Shown: positions 18,709 through 29,111, numbered from the stretch's first letter. The stretch is 64,000 nt of DNA from Roseovarius confluentis (GCF_002917925.1 NZ_PPFE01000004.1:310001-374000), one strand, 5' to 3'. Notes: a model not told the origin generated them from the letters alone. Made by a program: numbers and translations.

Positions 18709-19896
18709 ATGATCCCCTCCGTTCTGCCGACGTATAATCGTGCACCGCTCAGCTTTGTCAAAGGCGAGGGCGCCTGGTTGATCGAGGCGGATGGTCGACG
18801 TTTTCTGGACCTTGGCGCGGGCATCGCGGTGAACGCGCTGGGCCATGCGCACCCGGCGCTGGTGGCGGCGTTGACCGAGCAGGCGGGGGCGCTGTGGCAC
18901 ACCTCGAACCTCTACCAGATACCCAAGCAGCAGGAGTTGGCCGACAAGTTGGTGGCCGAGACCTTTGCCGACACGGCCTTCTTCTGCAATTCGGGCACCG
19001 AGGCCTGCGAACTGGCGGTGAAGATGTGCCGCAAGTATTTCCATGACAAAGGCCAGCCGGAGCGGACCGACATCATTGGCTTCGAGGGCGCGTTCCACGG
19101 CCGGTCCAGCGCGGGGATTGCCGCTGCCGGGTCGGAGAAGATGACCAAGGGGTTCGGGCCGCTCTTGCCGGGATTCAAGCATGTGCCGTTCGGCGATCAC
19201 GACGCGTTGCACGCCGCCATCGACGACAACACGGCTGCGATCCTGCTGGAGCCCGTGCTGGGCGAGGGCGGGATCAAGCCGGTGCCCGATCAGTGCCTGA
19301 AAGGGCTGCGCGATCTGTGCGACGAGACGGGCATCCTGCTGATATTCGACGAGGTACAGTGCGGGATGGGCCGGACCGGCAAGCTGTTCGCGCATGAATG
19401 GTCCGGGGCCACCCCGGATATCATGATGGTTGCCAAGGGCATCGGCGGGGGCTTTCCGTTGGGCGCGGTGCTGGCCACCGAGGATGCGGCCAGCGGGATG
19501 ACGGCGGGCACGCATGGCTCGACCTATGGCGGCAACCCGTTGGGCTGTGCCGTTGGCTGCGCGGTCATGGACATCATCGCCGATCCCGAATTCCTGGCCG
19601 AGGTGAACCGCAAGTCGGGCCTGTTCCGGCAGAAGCTGGAAGGCTTGGTCGCGGCGCATCCGGAGGTGTTCAAGGGCGTGCGCGGATCGGGCCTGATGCT
19701 GGGGCTGGAATGTGTGGTGACCAATACCGACGTGGTGGCCGCGGGCTATGATGCCGAGGTCGCGGTGGTGCCGGCGGCGGAGAACGTGGTGCGCCTGTTG
19801 CCGCCGCTGATCATCTCGGACGACGAGATCGGCGAGGCGGTGGCGCGGCTGGACAAGGCCGCGACCGCGGTGAAGACGGCCCTGGCCGAGGCATGA
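18709..19896 (+). CDS. argD: Acetylornithine aminotransferase
   Basis: 395-residue class III aminotransferase of arginine synthesis (may also act on succinyldiaminopimelate). Motifs: [15 protein letters not shown] (residues 91-105), GFEGAFHGR (124-132), [13 protein letters not shown] (212-224) and the PLP lysine Lys243 in [12 protein letters not shown]. The TGAGGA at 18695-18700 supports the start at 18709. argF follows after 11 bp. Confidence 0.96.
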   Translation: MIPSVLPTYNRAPLSFVKGEGAWLIEADGRRFLDLGAGIAVNALGHAHPALVAALTEQAGALWHTSNLYQIPKQQELADKLVAETFADTAFFCNSGTEACELAVKMCRKYFHDKGQPERTDIIGFEGAFHGRSSAGIAAAGSEKMTKGFGPLLPGFKHVPFGDHDALHAAIDDNTAAILLEPVLGEGGIKPVPDQCLKGLRDLCDETGILLIFDEVQCGMGRTGKLFAHEWSGATPDIMMVAKGIGGGFPLGAVLATEDAASGMTAGTHGSTYGGNPLGCAVGCAVMDIIADPEFLAEVNRKSGLFRQKLEGLVAAHPEVFKGVRGSGLMLGLECVVTNTDVVAAGYDAEVAVVPAAENVVRLLPPLIISDDEIGEAVARLDKAATAVKTALAEA

Positions 19897-19907
19897 GGAG
19901 CGGACCG

Positions 19908-20834
19908 ATGCGGCATTTCCTGGATATTCACACCACCGACGCGGGCGAGTTGCGCGGGATCATCGACGGAGCGCGGCACATGAAGACCGCGCGCGAGGGC
20001 CGTCCGCGCGGCGCGGCCGATGACGAGCAGCCGCTGGCGGGCCGGATGGTGGCGCTGATCTTCGAGAAGCCGTCGACGCGGACGCGCACCAGTTTCGACG
20101 TGGGCGTGCGCCAGATGGGCGGCGAGACGATGGTGCTGTCGGGCGCGGACATGCAGCTGGGCCATGGCGAGACCATCGCCGACACCGCGCGTGTGATGAG
20201 CCGTTACGTGGACCTGATCATGATCCGGACCTTCGACGAAAGCGTGCTGCAGGAGATGGCCGAATATGCCGACGTGCCGGTGATCAACGGGCTGACCGAC
20301 CGCACGCATCCCTGCCAGATCATGGCGGACGTGATGACCTACGAGGAACATCGCGGACCGATCAAGGGTAAGAAGGTGGTCTGGGCCGGAGATGGCAACA
20401 ACGTGTGTTCATCCTTCCTGCATGCGGCGGGACAGTTCGGGTTCGACATGACATTCACCGGGCCGGCGCAGCTGGACCCGGAGGAGGAATTCGTCGGGCT
20501 GGCGCGCAAGGCGGGCAGCACGATCACCATCGAGCGCGACGCGGCCAAGGCCGTGGAGGGCGCGGACCTGGTGGTGACCGATACCTGGGTCAGCATGCAC
20601 GACAGCCAGTCGAGCAAGGAACGCCGCCACAACATGCTGCGCCCCTACCAGGTGAACGCGGAGTTGATGAAGCACGCCAAGGACGACGCGCTTTTCATGC
20701 ATTGCCTGCCCGCGCATCGCGAGGAAGAGGTGACGAGCCCGGTGATGGACGGGCCGCATTCGGTCGTGTTCGACGAGGCCGAGAACCGCCTGCACGCGCA
20801 GAAAGCGATCATGCGCTGGTGTCTGGGCGTCTGA
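19908..20834 (+). CDS. argF: Ornithine carbamoyltransferase
   Basis: 308-residue anabolic OTCase, making citrulline from ornithine and carbamoyl phosphate. Signatures: [12 protein letters not shown] with STRTR at residues 56-60, [14 protein letters not shown], and the ornithine-binding [18 protein letters not shown] at 19895-19900 supports the start. It is in an operon with argD, which makes its substrate precursor. Confidence 0.97.
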   Translation: MRHFLDIHTTDAGELRGIIDGARHMKTAREGRPRGAADDEQPLAGRMVALIFEKPSTRTRTSFDVGVRQMGGETMVLSGADMQLGHGETIADTARVMSRYVDLIMIRTFDESVLQEMAEYADVPVINGLTDRTHPCQIMADVMTYEEHRGPIKGKKVVWAGDGNNVCSSFLHAAGQFGFDMTFTGPAQLDPEEEFVGLARKAGSTITIERDAAKAVEGADLVVTDTWVSMHDSQSSKERRHNMLRPYQVNAELMKHAKDDALFMHCLPAHREEEVTSPVMDGPHSVVFDEAENRLHAQKAIMRWCLGV

Positions 20835-20970
20835 CGCCGGTGCGAAGGAGCGCGTTTCACGCGCGCAGGTTTGTCTCGTCGTTGCCCTTGCGGGCAAAGC
20901 CTCGGGGGGCGTCTGGCGGGCGTGACGCGTCAGGGCACGGTCAGGCGGCCTTGCGAAAGGCGGGGCTGCC

Positions 20971-21000
20971 TTCGGCGAGAGTATTTCTGCCAAGAAAAAG
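20971..21000 (+). repeat. Degenerate family D motif downstream of argF
   Basis: TTCGGCGAGAGTATTTCTGC followed by CAAGAAAAAG resembles the motif at 1741-1772 and 56391-56415 (GGG/GAG-TATT, then GCCA-AGA-GAA). It lies in the 260-bp gap between argF and gnd, which otherwise holds nothing I recognise. Confidence 0.45.
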
Positions 21001-21094
21001 GGCGCGCCGTGGGAACCTCCCCGGACCGCATGGTCGGGTTCCTTGGCATCCGGTGCGGGGCGGTCTACGCTGGCCGTGAAGCATAGGAGCGGAC

Positions 21095-22501
21095 ATGGCA
21101 GGCGGTTTCGCACAGATCGGCGTTTACGGGCTGGGGACAATGGGCAGCGCCCTGGCGCTGAACATGGCCGAGAAGGGCTTCGAGGTGGCGGTGACCAACC
21201 GCGAAGCCGACTGGATCAGCGATTTTGTCGATGAGGCCGGGCCGCTGGCCGCGCGGTTGCATCCGCATGAAAACTTGCGCGATTTCGTGGCCGGGCTGAA
21301 GACGCCGCGGGTGATGCTGTTCATGATCCCGTCCGGCAAGCCCATGGATGCGATGATCGAGGAGGTGGCCCCATTGCTGGAGGAGGGCGACACGATCATC
21401 GACGGCGGCAATGCCGATTTCCACGACACGCGGCGACGCGCGAAGGCGCTGGCGGAGAAAGGTCTGCATTTCGTCGGCATGGGGGTGTCGGGCGGCGAGC
21501 ACGGCGCGCGGCACGGGCCGTCGATGATGGTGGGTGGCAGCGACCACAGCTGGGATCAGTTGCGCGACGTGTTGCGGGCAATCGCGGCGCGGTATGAAGA
21601 TGACCCGTGCGTCGATCACTTTGGCCCGGACGGGGCGGGGCATTTCGTCAAGACCGTGCATAACGGCATCGAATATGCCGACATGCAGGTGATCGCCGAG
21701 ATCTATGGCCTGTTGCATTACGGCTGTGTCTGGTCGCCGGCGCAGATCGGGGCGCTGTTTTCCAGTTGGAACGACGGCGCGCTGAAATCCTACCTCGTGG
21801 AGATCACCGGCGAACTGTTGGCCTATACCGATCCGGCGACGGGGCATCCGGTGGTGGATGTCATCAAGGATGCCGCGGGACAAAAGGGTACGGGGCGCTG
21901 GACCGTGGTGGAGGCCGTTCGCATGGGCCAGGCCGCGACCATGATCGAGGCAGCGGTGGGCGCGCGCGCTTGGTCGTCGGAGAAGGACACGCGCATCAAG
22001 GCGCAGGAATTGCTGGGCGGCGAGCGCGGTCTGCTGTCCCTCGACGAGGACATCCTGGCAGAGGCGTTCATGGCGGCGCGGGTTCTGTGCTATGCGCAGG
22101 GGTTTCGCGTGCTGGAGGCGGCATCGCAGGAGTATGAGTGGGCGCTCGATTGCGCCCGGATCGCCGAGGTCTGGCGGGCGGGCTGCATAATCAGATCTGT
22201 TCTGCTGGATGATATCTCGGAGGCGTTTCGCGAGGATCTGCCGCACGGGCAGTTGTTCCTGTCGCCGCGTTTCGCGGAGATCCTGAAACGGACCGTGCCG
22301 GCGCTGCGCAAGGTCGTTGCGGAGGCTGTGGCGCATGGCCACGCGATCCCGGCGCTGTCGGCGGCGCTGCAATGGTACGACAGTATGCGTCAGGGCTATG
22401 GCACCGCCAACATCATCCAGGCGCAACGGGATTTCTTCGGCTATCACGGCTTCGCGCGGCTGGGACAGGACGGCAAGTTTCACGGGCCGTGGTGGGATTG
22501 A
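21095..22501 (+). CDS. gnd: 6-phosphogluconate dehydrogenase, decarboxylating
   Basis: 468-residue enzyme of the oxidative pentose phosphate pathway, making ribulose 5-phosphate, CO2 and NADPH. The Rossmann motif GLGTMGSALALNM (residues 11-23), the substrate loop GVSGGEHGARHGPSMM, the catalytic FVKTVHNGIEYADMQ and the helix KGTGRWT are present. It ends QAQRDFFGYHGF, as in full-length enzymes. Length is normal. Confidence 0.96.
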   Translation: MAGGFAQIGVYGLGTMGSALALNMAEKGFEVAVTNREADWISDFVDEAGPLAARLHPHENLRDFVAGLKTPRVMLFMIPSGKPMDAMIEEVAPLLEEGDTIIDGGNADFHDTRRRAKALAEKGLHFVGMGVSGGEHGARHGPSMMVGGSDHSWDQLRDVLRAIAARYEDDPCVDHFGPDGAGHFVKTVHNGIEYADMQVIAEIYGLLHYGCVWSPAQIGALFSSWNDGALKSYLVEITGELLAYTDPATGHPVVDVIKDAAGQKGTGRWTVVEAVRMGQAATMIEAAVGARAWSSEKDTRIKAQELLGGERGLLSLDEDILAEAFMAARVLCYAQGFRVLEAASQEYEWALDCARIAEVWRAGCIIRSVLLDDISEAFREDLPHGQLFLSPRFAEILKRTVPALRKVVAEAVAHGHAIPALSAALQWYDSMRQGYGTANIIQAQRDFFGYHGFARLGQDGKFHGPWWD

Positions 22502-22576
22502 TCCTTATGCCCGAAGGGCACGCGTCTCGAGCGACGGCACGGTCGAGGCGCCCTGAAAGACCGGCGCGCCTGAGGG

Positions 22577-24058
22577 TCAGCCTGTCAGGCTGTTGAGCAC
22601 GAAGAAGATGACCGCGGACATTACTGCGGCGGCGGGGACCGTGATGATCCAGGCGGCGACGATGGTCATGAAATGGCTGCGGCGCACCAGCTTGCGGCGG
22701 CGGCGTTCCTCGGGGGCGAGGCGCTTGCCCGTGCCGCCGGTTGTCAGCCCTTTCTGAAGGCGGCGTTCCATGTACCATTCGCGGAAGAAGCCGACGCCGA
22801 AGACGCCGCCCACCGCGATATGCGTAGAGCTGACCGGCAGGCCCAGCCAGCTGGCGACGATGACGGTGATGGCCGCCGACAGGGCGACGCAATAGGCGCG
22901 CATCGGATCGAGCTTGGTGATCTGGCTGCCGACCATGCGGATGAGCTTGGGGCCAAAGAGGAACAGGCCGAAAGAAATGCCGAAGGCGCCGATGATCATG
23001 ACCCAGAGCGGGATCGCCACCTCGCCGGCAAAGCCGCCGGCCTCGGAGGCGTAGACGATGGCCGCGAGGGGGCCCACGGCGTTGGCGACGTCATTCGCGC
23101 CGTGAGCGAAGGACAGGAGCGCCGCCGAGATGATGAGCGGCAGGCCGAAGAGCGCCTTGAGCGAGCGGCGGCGGTTTTCCATTCCCTCGGACTGGCGCCG
23201 GATCAGGGGGATGGTCAGGGCGTAGATCGCTGCCCCGGTCGCCGCGCCGATCAGAAGGGCGGTGCCGATGTCGATCTTGACGATGCGTTTGAGGCCCTTC
23301 ATGGCAAGGTAGGTGGCGAATGTGCCGGCCATGAGCCCCACAAGGATCGGCACCCAGCGGCGGGCGGCGGCGATCTTGTCTTCGCGATAGACAATCCGGG
23401 TCTTGATCAGGGCCAGGAAGCCGGCGGCGATGACCCCGCCCAGCACGGGCGAGATCACCCAGCTGGCGGCGATGGCGCCCATGGTCGGCCAGTTCACCGT
23501 GGCAAGGCCCGCGGCGGCGATGCCGGCGCCCATGACCCCGCCCACGACGGAGTGCGTGGTCGACACAGGGGCGCCGACCTTGGTGGCGAGGTTGACCCAG
23601 AGCGCGGCAGAGATGAGGGCGGCCATCATTGCCCAGATGAAGGTCTGTGCAGTCTGCATCCCCTCGGGGTCGATGATGCCCTTGGAGATGGTCGAGACCA
23701 CGTCGCCCCCCGCCAGAAGCGCGCCCGCGCTTTCGCAGATCGCCGCGATGACGATCGCGCCGCCCATGGTGAGGGCGTTGGCCCCCACGGCGGGGCCCAT
23801 GTTGTTGGCCACGTCGTTGGCGCCGATGTTGAGCGCCATGTAGGCGCCAAATGTCGCCGCGGCGATCACCACCATGTTGTTGGGGAAGGCACCAAAGAAA
23901 AGGGCCGCACCGAGACCGGCGATGACCATGAAGGCCAGTGCGATGCCAAGCGAAACCAGCGGCCGCGAGACATAGGCCGTCGCGTATTCGATCTGGGAGA
24001 TCCGCCCGAGATCCTTGTCGAGCGTCTTCCACTGGTTGTTCTGCGGGTTATCGGCCAA
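22577..24058 (-). CDS. pit: Inorganic phosphate transporter, PiT family
   Basis: 493-residue inner-membrane low-affinity phosphate permease. Two PiT signatures are present: GANDVANNMGPAVGAN (about residues 79-94) and GANDVANAVGPLA (about residues 320-332), each in a hydrophobic repeat; other helices carry PVSTTHSVVGG and PVSSTHIAVGG. About twelve membrane segments are seen. It is longer than the E. coli protein mainly through the basic cytoplasmic C-terminal stretch ERRRRRKLVRR. No PhoU-like partner is adjacent. Confidence 0.94.
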   Translation of the reverse strand: MADNPQNNQWKTLDKDLGRISQIEYATAYVSRPLVSLGIALAFMVIAGLGAALFFGAFPNNMVVIAAATFGAYMALNIGANDVANNMGPAVGANALTMGGAIVIAAICESAGALLAGGDVVSTISKGIIDPEGMQTAQTFIWAMMAALISAALWVNLATKVGAPVSTTHSVVGGVMGAGIAAAGLATVNWPTMGAIAASWVISPVLGGVIAAGFLALIKTRIVYREDKIAAARRWVPILVGLMAGTFATYLAMKGLKRIVKIDIGTALLIGAATGAAIYALTIPLIRRQSEGMENRRRSLKALFGLPLIISAALLSFAHGANDVANAVGPLAAIVYASEAGGFAGEVAIPLWVMIIGAFGISFGLFLFGPKLIRMVGSQITKLDPMRAYCVALSAAITVIVASWLGLPVSSTHIAVGGVFGVGFFREWYMERRLQKGLTTGGTGKRLAPEERRRRKLVRRSHFMTIVAAWIITVPAAAVMSAVIFFVLNSLTG

Positions 24059-24137
24059 CGGTCCCTCCCGGTCCGGTTCGGGGCAGAGCGCTAGCCGTTC
24101 TGGCGCGGCGGTTCAATGCCGCGATGTCATAAAACCG

Positions 24138-24599
24138 TTACATTTCCAGCAGAATGGACTTCAGACCCGGTTCCTGTACCATTTCAGCCGCATCGGCGGG
24201 GCTGACCCAGCGACGCTTGCGTTCGTCATGTTCTGGGTAGATATCGGCGAGCTGGTCGACGTGGACCTTGAAAACCTCGACCTCGACCGGGGCTTCATAG
24301 CCGCCGTCGAGTTGCTTGTCGTAGCCGAAACTGCCGACATGCCCTTCGATCTTGGCGCCCTTGCTGACACCGGCCTCTTCCCAGGCTTCCTGCAGCGCGG
24401 CCTCGGCGGCTTTCTTGCCTTCCATCGGCCAGCCCTTTGGGACAATCCAGCGGCCCGTGCCGCGGCTGGTGATCAAAAGAACCTGCGTGCCGTGCTTTTT
24501 ACTGTTGCGGTAACATAGAGCGGCCACCTGCAATTCCGGCGGGCGTCGCAGAATGGGTTGGAAAAGTTCCGTCCAGGCTTTTTTCATCGCTGTCGTCAT
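24138..24599 (-). CDS. Nudix hydrolase
   Basis: 153-residue Nudix protein of diphosphoinositol-polyphosphate-phosphohydrolase-like type. The Nudix box is GWPMEGKKAAEAALQEAWEE then AGV: the catalytic QEAWEEAG is intact, but the first Glu of the consensus is Lys, and Arg is Gln, as in many alphaproteobacterial relatives. WIVPKGWPMEGKK precedes it. The start at 24599 (MTTAMKKAW) fits a promoter at 24634-24661; the frame continues upstream through that promoter. Confidence 0.85.
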   Translation of the reverse strand: MTTAMKKAWTELFQPILRRPPELQVAALCYRNSKKHGTQVLLITSRGTGRWIVPKGWPMEGKKAAEAALQEAWEEAGVSKGAKIEGHVGSFGYDKQLDGGYEAPVEVEVFKVHVDQLADIYPEHDERKRRWVSPADAAEMVQEPGLKSILLEM

Positions 24600-24633
24600 G
24601 CCGCTGCTCTCAATATATTTGTTTTCTTTTAAG

Positions 24634-24661
24634 TATATACGTTTTTTGCCGCAGGAATCAA
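24634..24661 (-). promoter_or_regulatory. Strong sigma-70-like promoter for the Nudix gene
   Basis: On the reverse strand TTGATT (24661-24656) and TATATA (24639-24634) are 16 bases apart, placing transcription start about 30 bases before the ATG. The surrounding 60 bp are strikingly AT-rich against a GC-rich chromosome. Confidence 0.6.
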
Positions 24662-24688
24662 CTTTTGGCTGTTGCAAAAGAAAGAGGC

Positions 24689-27133
24689 TCAGCCCTGGCG
24701 GCGTTTGGCGCGCAGGGTCGGGTCGGCCTCGCGCGGGTTTTCGGGCCAGGGGTGCTTGGGATACTGCCCGCGCATGTCCTTGCGGACGTCCGCATACGAA
24801 CTGTCCCAGAAGCCGGGAATGTCGAGCGTGGTTTGCACCGGGCGGCCTGCGGGCGACAGAAGGGTGACGCGCAGCGGCGTGCGGCCCACGGTGGGGTGGG
24901 TGGTCTGGCCGAACATTTCCTGCAGGCGCAGGGAAATTTCGGGATGGTCGCCGGAATAATCGATGGGGATGCGGCGACCGAGGGGCGTGGTGAAATGCGC
25001 CGGGGCGGCGGCGTCAACGCGCTGCATCTGGTCATAGGTCAGCCGCGCGCGCAGGGCGTCCAGCATGTCGAAGCGCTTCCAGTCGGCGGCGGTCTTGAGG
25101 CCGGTGATGTAAGGCAGGAGCCAGGTTTCGAGGTCTTCGAGGAGGGCGGCGTCTGACATGTCGGGCAGGTCCTCGCCTGCCTCGCGCAGCAGGGCAACGC
25201 GGGCGGCGAAGCGGCGGGCGGGGTCGGACCAGTTCAGGCCGAGGTCGCGGATGCCGTCGAGCATGGCACGGGCGATGGCGTCGTCAGGGGCGTCCTTCCA
25301 CATGCGGTCGTCCAGAACCAGCGCGCCGAAACGTTCCTGTCTGCGGGTGACGACGCGGCGGTCGCGGCGGTCCCAGTGGCAGACGTCGTGCCAGGCGATC
25401 TGATCGGCGAAGAGGGCGCGAAGCTCGGACTCGGAAAGCGCGACGGCCTGCCGGATGCGGGCCTCGCGCGGGTTGCCGTCAAGGTCGGTGGCGACCAGCA
25501 GGCGTTGACCGGCGAGGGGGTCTTCGTCGGGCAAAAGCGCGCCCTTGCCGCCCGAAAGGACGAAGCGAGGGGCGTCCCCCTTGCGGCGCAGGCCGATGCG
25601 GTCAGGGTAGGCGAGCGCGGCGCATTCCGCGTCGGACATCCCGTTGGCCCGCGTCGATTTTGCCTGTGCCGCCAGGCGCTTGGCTTCGGCACGGATGCGC
25701 ATCACCGCGCCGTGGTTGGCAGGGTGCGGGTGTCGGCCCTTGGGGTCGCGCAGGGTGGCCATGCGCAGGGTGAGGTCAACCGGGGCGCCGCGTGGCAGCG
25801 GGTCGCGGTCGGCCAGCAGGGCGGCGAGCAGGGCCGCGTCGGGCCCGGCCGTGCCCAGCATATGGGCGAGGCGCGGGTGCAGGGGGAGCTTCGCCAAAGC
25901 CTTGCCATGCTCGGTGATGCGGGCCTGTGCATCGAGGGCACCCAGCATCTGCAAGAGCGCCTGCGCCTCGGCATAGCTGCCGGGATTGGGCGGGGTCAGG
26001 AAGGGCAGGTCTTCGGGCGTGGCGCCCCAGAGCGCCAGTTCGAGGGCGAGGCCCGACAGGTCGGTCGCCTCGATTTCGGCCGGGGGATAGGCGGGCAGGG
26101 CGCCTTCCTCTCCCTTGGTCCAGAGGCGGTAACAGGTGCCTTCCGCGACGCGCCCCGCGCGGCCTGCGCGTTGCGTGGCCTCGGCGCGCGTGACGGGCTC
26201 GGTCACCAGCCGCGACATGCCGGAGCCGGGGTTGAACCGGGCGCGGCGGGACTTGCCGCCGTCGACCACCACGCGGATATCCTCGATGGTCAGCGAGGTT
26301 TCGGCGATGGAGGTCGCAAGGACCACCTTTCGGCCTTCGGACACGGGGGCGATGGCGGCGCGCTGGGCGGCGAAGTCCATCGCGCCGAAGAGCGGGCGGA
26401 TTTGGCAGTCGGGCGGCAGGCGGTCCTTCAGCAGGGCCTCGGTGCGACGGATCTCGCCTTCGCCGGGGAGGAAGACGAGGACGCCGCCCGTGGTCTCGGA
26501 CACGGCCTTGGTAACGAGGTCGGAAAGGGCCGCGTCCCACCTTGTTTTCTTAGGTATGGGCGCGTCGATGTGGCGGGTTTCGACCGGGAAGCTGCGGCCT
26601 TCGGAGGTGACGATGGGGGCCTGCATCAGCTCGGCCACCGGGGTGGCGTCGAGTGTGGCGGACATGGCCAGGAGCAACAGGTCGTCGCGCAGGGCACCGG
26701 CCACTTCGAGGCAGAGAGCAAGCCCGAGATCGGCGTTGAGAGAGCGTTCGTGGAACTCGTCGAAGATCACGGCGCCGATGCCGGTGAGTTCCGGGTCGGA
26801 CTGGATGCGGCGGGTGAGGATGCCTTCGGTGACGACCTCGATCCGGGTCGCCTCGGAGACTTTGGCATCGCCGCGGACACGGTAGCCCACTGTTTCGCCT
26901 GTTTTTTCGCCCAAGGTGGACGCCATGCGCTCGGCGGCGGCCCGGGCGGCGAGGCGGCGAGGCTCCAGCATGACGATGCGGCCTTGGGTGAGGCGGGCGG
27001 TCAGCATTTCCAAGGGCACGACGGTGGTCTTGCCCGCCCCGGGGGGCGCTTGCAGCACGGCGCGGCCGGTGTTGCGTAACGCGGTCAGAAGCGCCGGAAT
27101 GGCGTCGTCGATGGGAAGCCTGTCGCGGGTCAT
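24689..27133 (-). CDS. hrpB: ATP-dependent helicase HrpB
   Basis: 814-residue DEAH/RHA-type helicase. Motif I is QAPPGAGKTT (residues 28-37), motif II FDEFHERS, motif III SATLD, motif V ATSIAETSLT and motif VI QRAGRAGR. The HrpB-specific C-terminal domain follows, ending in the typical FWDSSYADVRKDMRGQYPKH and WPENP. Cellular role is not well defined. Start 27133 is the family start; the open frame extends 354 codons upstream over the DUF3108 gene but is a shadow. It lies 8 bp after that gene. Confidence 0.95.
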   Translation of the reverse strand: MTRDRLPIDDAIPALLTALRNTGRAVLQAPPGAGKTTVVPLEMLTARLTQGRIVMLEPRRLAARAAAERMASTLGEKTGETVGYRVRGDAKVSEATRIEVVTEGILTRRIQSDPELTGIGAVIFDEFHERSLNADLGLALCLEVAGALRDDLLLLAMSATLDATPVAELMQAPIVTSEGRSFPVETRHIDAPIPKKTRWDAALSDLVTKAVSETTGGVLVFLPGEGEIRRTEALLKDRLPPDCQIRPLFGAMDFAAQRAAIAPVSEGRKVVLATSIAETSLTIEDIRVVVDGGKSRRARFNPGSGMSRLVTEPVTRAEATQRAGRAGRVAEGTCYRLWTKGEEGALPAYPPAEIEATDLSGLALELALWGATPEDLPFLTPPNPGSYAEAQALLQMLGALDAQARITEHGKALAKLPLHPRLAHMLGTAGPDAALLAALLADRDPLPRGAPVDLTLRMATLRDPKGRHPHPANHGAVMRIRAEAKRLAAQAKSTRANGMSDAECAALAYPDRIGLRRKGDAPRFVLSGGKGALLPDEDPLAGQRLLVATDLDGNPREARIRQAVALSESELRALFADQIAWHDVCHWDRRDRRVVTRRQERFGALVLDDRMWKDAPDDAIARAMLDGIRDLGLNWSDPARRFAARVALLREAGEDLPDMSDAALLEDLETWLLPYITGLKTAADWKRFDMLDALRARLTYDQMQRVDAAAPAHFTTPLGRRIPIDYSGDHPEISLRLQEMFGQTTHPTVGRTPLRVTLLSPAGRPVQTTLDIPGFWDSSYADVRKDMRGQYPKHPWPENPREADPTLRAKRRQG

Positions 27134-27141
27134 GTCCCGCC

Positions 27142-27864
27142 TTATCGGCGATGCATCGACACTTTGCCATAGCGGGTGCGCACGACCACGGTGTCGGCGC
27201 GCATGGCGTTCCCCTGCGGGACATAGATGATCGACACCGGAGCGGCGCTGTGGCGCAGTTCGCTGGTGGAATAGCCGGCGATGCGGCGGTACTGCCCCGA
27301 GCATTGGACGCGTCCGCCATCGAGGGCCTTGCGGCTGGTAAGGCTGAGACGGGCGTGGCGGTGGCCGTCGTAAACGTCCGCGTTCAAGGAACAAAGCTGG
27401 TTCGGAGCCTGGTCGCGCAGGGCGGCATAGAGCGCCGTCAACGGGTCGTAGGCGCCGGGCAGGGTGCGTGGATTGACGGCGGGTGCGCTGCTGCCGGTGT
27501 CGCCGGTGACTCGCGTGGCGACGCCGCCGGAAAAGGAGATCTTGAGGTTGGTCGAGCGGCGGCCCTCGGAGGTGACCTCGGAATAGCTTCGCGGGACGAA
27601 ACGATTGCCGGATTTGCCGCCGCTGGCGGACAGATCGAAGCTGGCCTGTTTCAGCGCGGAGAGTGCGCCCGTGGTGGCGAAGCGGGCGCGGGTGCTGTAG
27701 GCGCTGGCGGTTTCGTTGCTGGCCATGGCCATTTCGCCGACCTTGGCGCCGATCAGGCGGACGTCGTAGCGGGCCTGGCTGCTGTCCGCGAGCGCGGTGG
27801 TCGCGCCGAGCGCGGTAAGAAGCGCCGCGAGGGCGACAAAGGTTAACCGGATCTTGACTGTCAC
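27142..27864 (-). CDS. Exported DUF3108 domain protein
   Basis: 240-residue protein with a signal peptide (KIRLTFVALAALLTALGATTALAD) and a DUF3108-like beta-rich domain: ARYDVRLIGAKVGEMAMAS near the start, KQASFDLSASG, and the C-terminal TVVVRTRYGKVSMHRR. Family function is unknown, probably periplasmic. I chose the GTG at 27864 because AGAGGC precedes it and it gives a standard signal peptide; an ATG at 27900 is the alternative. Just upstream of hrpB (8 bp). Confidence 0.75.
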   Translation of the reverse strand: MTVKIRLTFVALAALLTALGATTALADSSQARYDVRLIGAKVGEMAMASNETASAYSTRARFATTGALSALKQASFDLSASGGKSGNRFVPRSYSEVTSEGRRSTNLKISFSGGVATRVTGDTGSSAPAVNPRTLPGAYDPLTALYAALRDQAPNQLCSLNADVYDGHRHARLSLTSRKALDGGRVQCSGQYRRIAGYSTSELRHSAAPVSIIYVPQGNAMRADTVVVRTRYGKVSMHRR

Positions 27865-28124
27865 GTGCGGGCCTCTTGCATTGCATCCGTGGAAGGACAT
27901 GGCGCAAGAACGAAAGTAACACGTTCAGCCCGGATTTCATCCCGGCATATGAAGTGGGTCCGTGCGGGAGTGTGGCGCGCAAGTGGTTACCATCGGGTAA
28001 ACCGGCCCTGCGGTGCCGGGGGCTGTTGCGGTTGCTGGACATTTCCGGCCCGGCTGGGGCACAAGGCGGAAGGCCCTGACAGGGATCGCAATGCGGCGAT
28101 CCGGACCGGAGGAGACGACGCGCG

Positions 28125-29111
28125 ATGACCGATACCGAAAAGCTGGCCGAGCAGTTGGTGGCGCAGGAACGCCGGGCGCTGGCGCGGGCGATCACGCTGG
28201 TGGAAAGCGGGCGGGCCGATCACCGGGACGCGGCGCAGGCCCTGCTGGACCGGGTGGCGGGGCATGGAAAACAGGCCGTTCGCATCGGGTTGTCGGGCAC
28301 GCCGGGGGTTGGAAAAAGCACGTTTATCGAGGCGTTTGGCATGATGTTGACCGGCAAGGGCCTGCGTGTGGCGGTGCTGGCGGTGGACCCCAGCTCGGCG
28401 CGGTCGGGCGGGTCGATCCTGGGCGACAAGACGCGGATGGAGCGGCTGAGCCGCGAGCCTGGTGCGTTCATTCGCCCCTCGCCCAGCCAGACGCATCTGG
28501 GCGGCGTGGCGCGGCGCACGCGCGAGGCGGTGACGCTGTGCGAGGCGGCGGGGTTCGACGTGGTGCTGATCGAGACCGTGGGCGTGGGACAGTCCGAGAC
28601 GGTGGTGTCGGAGATGTGCGATTTGTTCCTGCTGCTGCTGGCCCCGGCGGGCGGCGACGAGTTGCAGGGGGTGAAGCGCGGGATCATGGAGATTGCTGAT
28701 CTGATCCTTGTGAACAAGGCGGATGGCGATCTGAAATCGGCGGCGACAAGGACCTGCACCGACTATGCCGGCGCGTTGCGATTGTTGCGCAAACGGCCGC
28801 AGGATCCGGAGGGCTTTCCCAAGGCGATGATGGTGTCGGCCTTGCAGGACGAGGGGTTGAACGCGGCCTGGGACGAGATGAATGCGCTGGTCGACTGGCG
28901 CCGTGAGAACGGGCATTTCGATGCGCGGCGCGAGGAACAGGCGCGGTACTGGTTCGGCGAGGAAGTGAAGCGGGGCCTGATGGCGCAGCTGGAAACACCG
29001 GAGGCGCGGGCGCTTATGGAAGAGGGCGCCGAGGACGTGGCTGCGGGGCGCACGGTGCCCAGCGTGGCGGCGCAGCGGGTGTTGGACCGGCTTAGCGAAT
29101 CAAAGGGTTAA
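28125..29111 (+). CDS. meaB: Methylmalonyl-CoA mutase-associated GTPase MeaB
   Basis: 328-residue G3E GTPase that loads and protects adenosylcobalamin on methylmalonyl-CoA mutase. The P-loop is GTPGVGKST (residues 58-66), followed by VDPSSARSGGSILGDKTRM, PSPSQTHLGGVA, ETVGVGQSE and the base-recognition NKADGD. No mutase gene is in the window. GGAGGAGA at about 28109-28116 is a good ribosome site. Confidence 0.96.
   Translation: MTDTEKLAEQLVAQERRALARAITLVESGRADHRDAAQALLDRVAGHGKQAVRIGLSGTPGVGKSTFIEAFGMMLTGKGLRVAVLAVDPSSARSGGSILGDKTRMERLSREPGAFIRPSPSQTHLGGVARRTREAVTLCEAAGFDVVLIETVGVGQSETVVSEMCDLFLLLLAPAGGDELQGVKRGIMEIADLILVNKADGDLKSAATRTCTDYAGALRLLRKRPQDPEGFPKAMMVSALQDEGLNAAWDEMNALVDWRRENGHFDARREEQARYWFGEEVKRGLMAQLETPEARALMEEGAEDVAAGRTVPSVAAQRVLDRLSESKG

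Noticed and set aside
22673..24094. 473-codon frame antisense to the phosphate transporter
   Set aside because: Shadow with repeated charged residues; PiT signatures are on the other strand.
24689..28195. 1168-codon frame as one giant HrpB protein
   Set aside because: Family start is at 27133; the extra 354 codons overlap the DUF3108 gene and have no helicase features.
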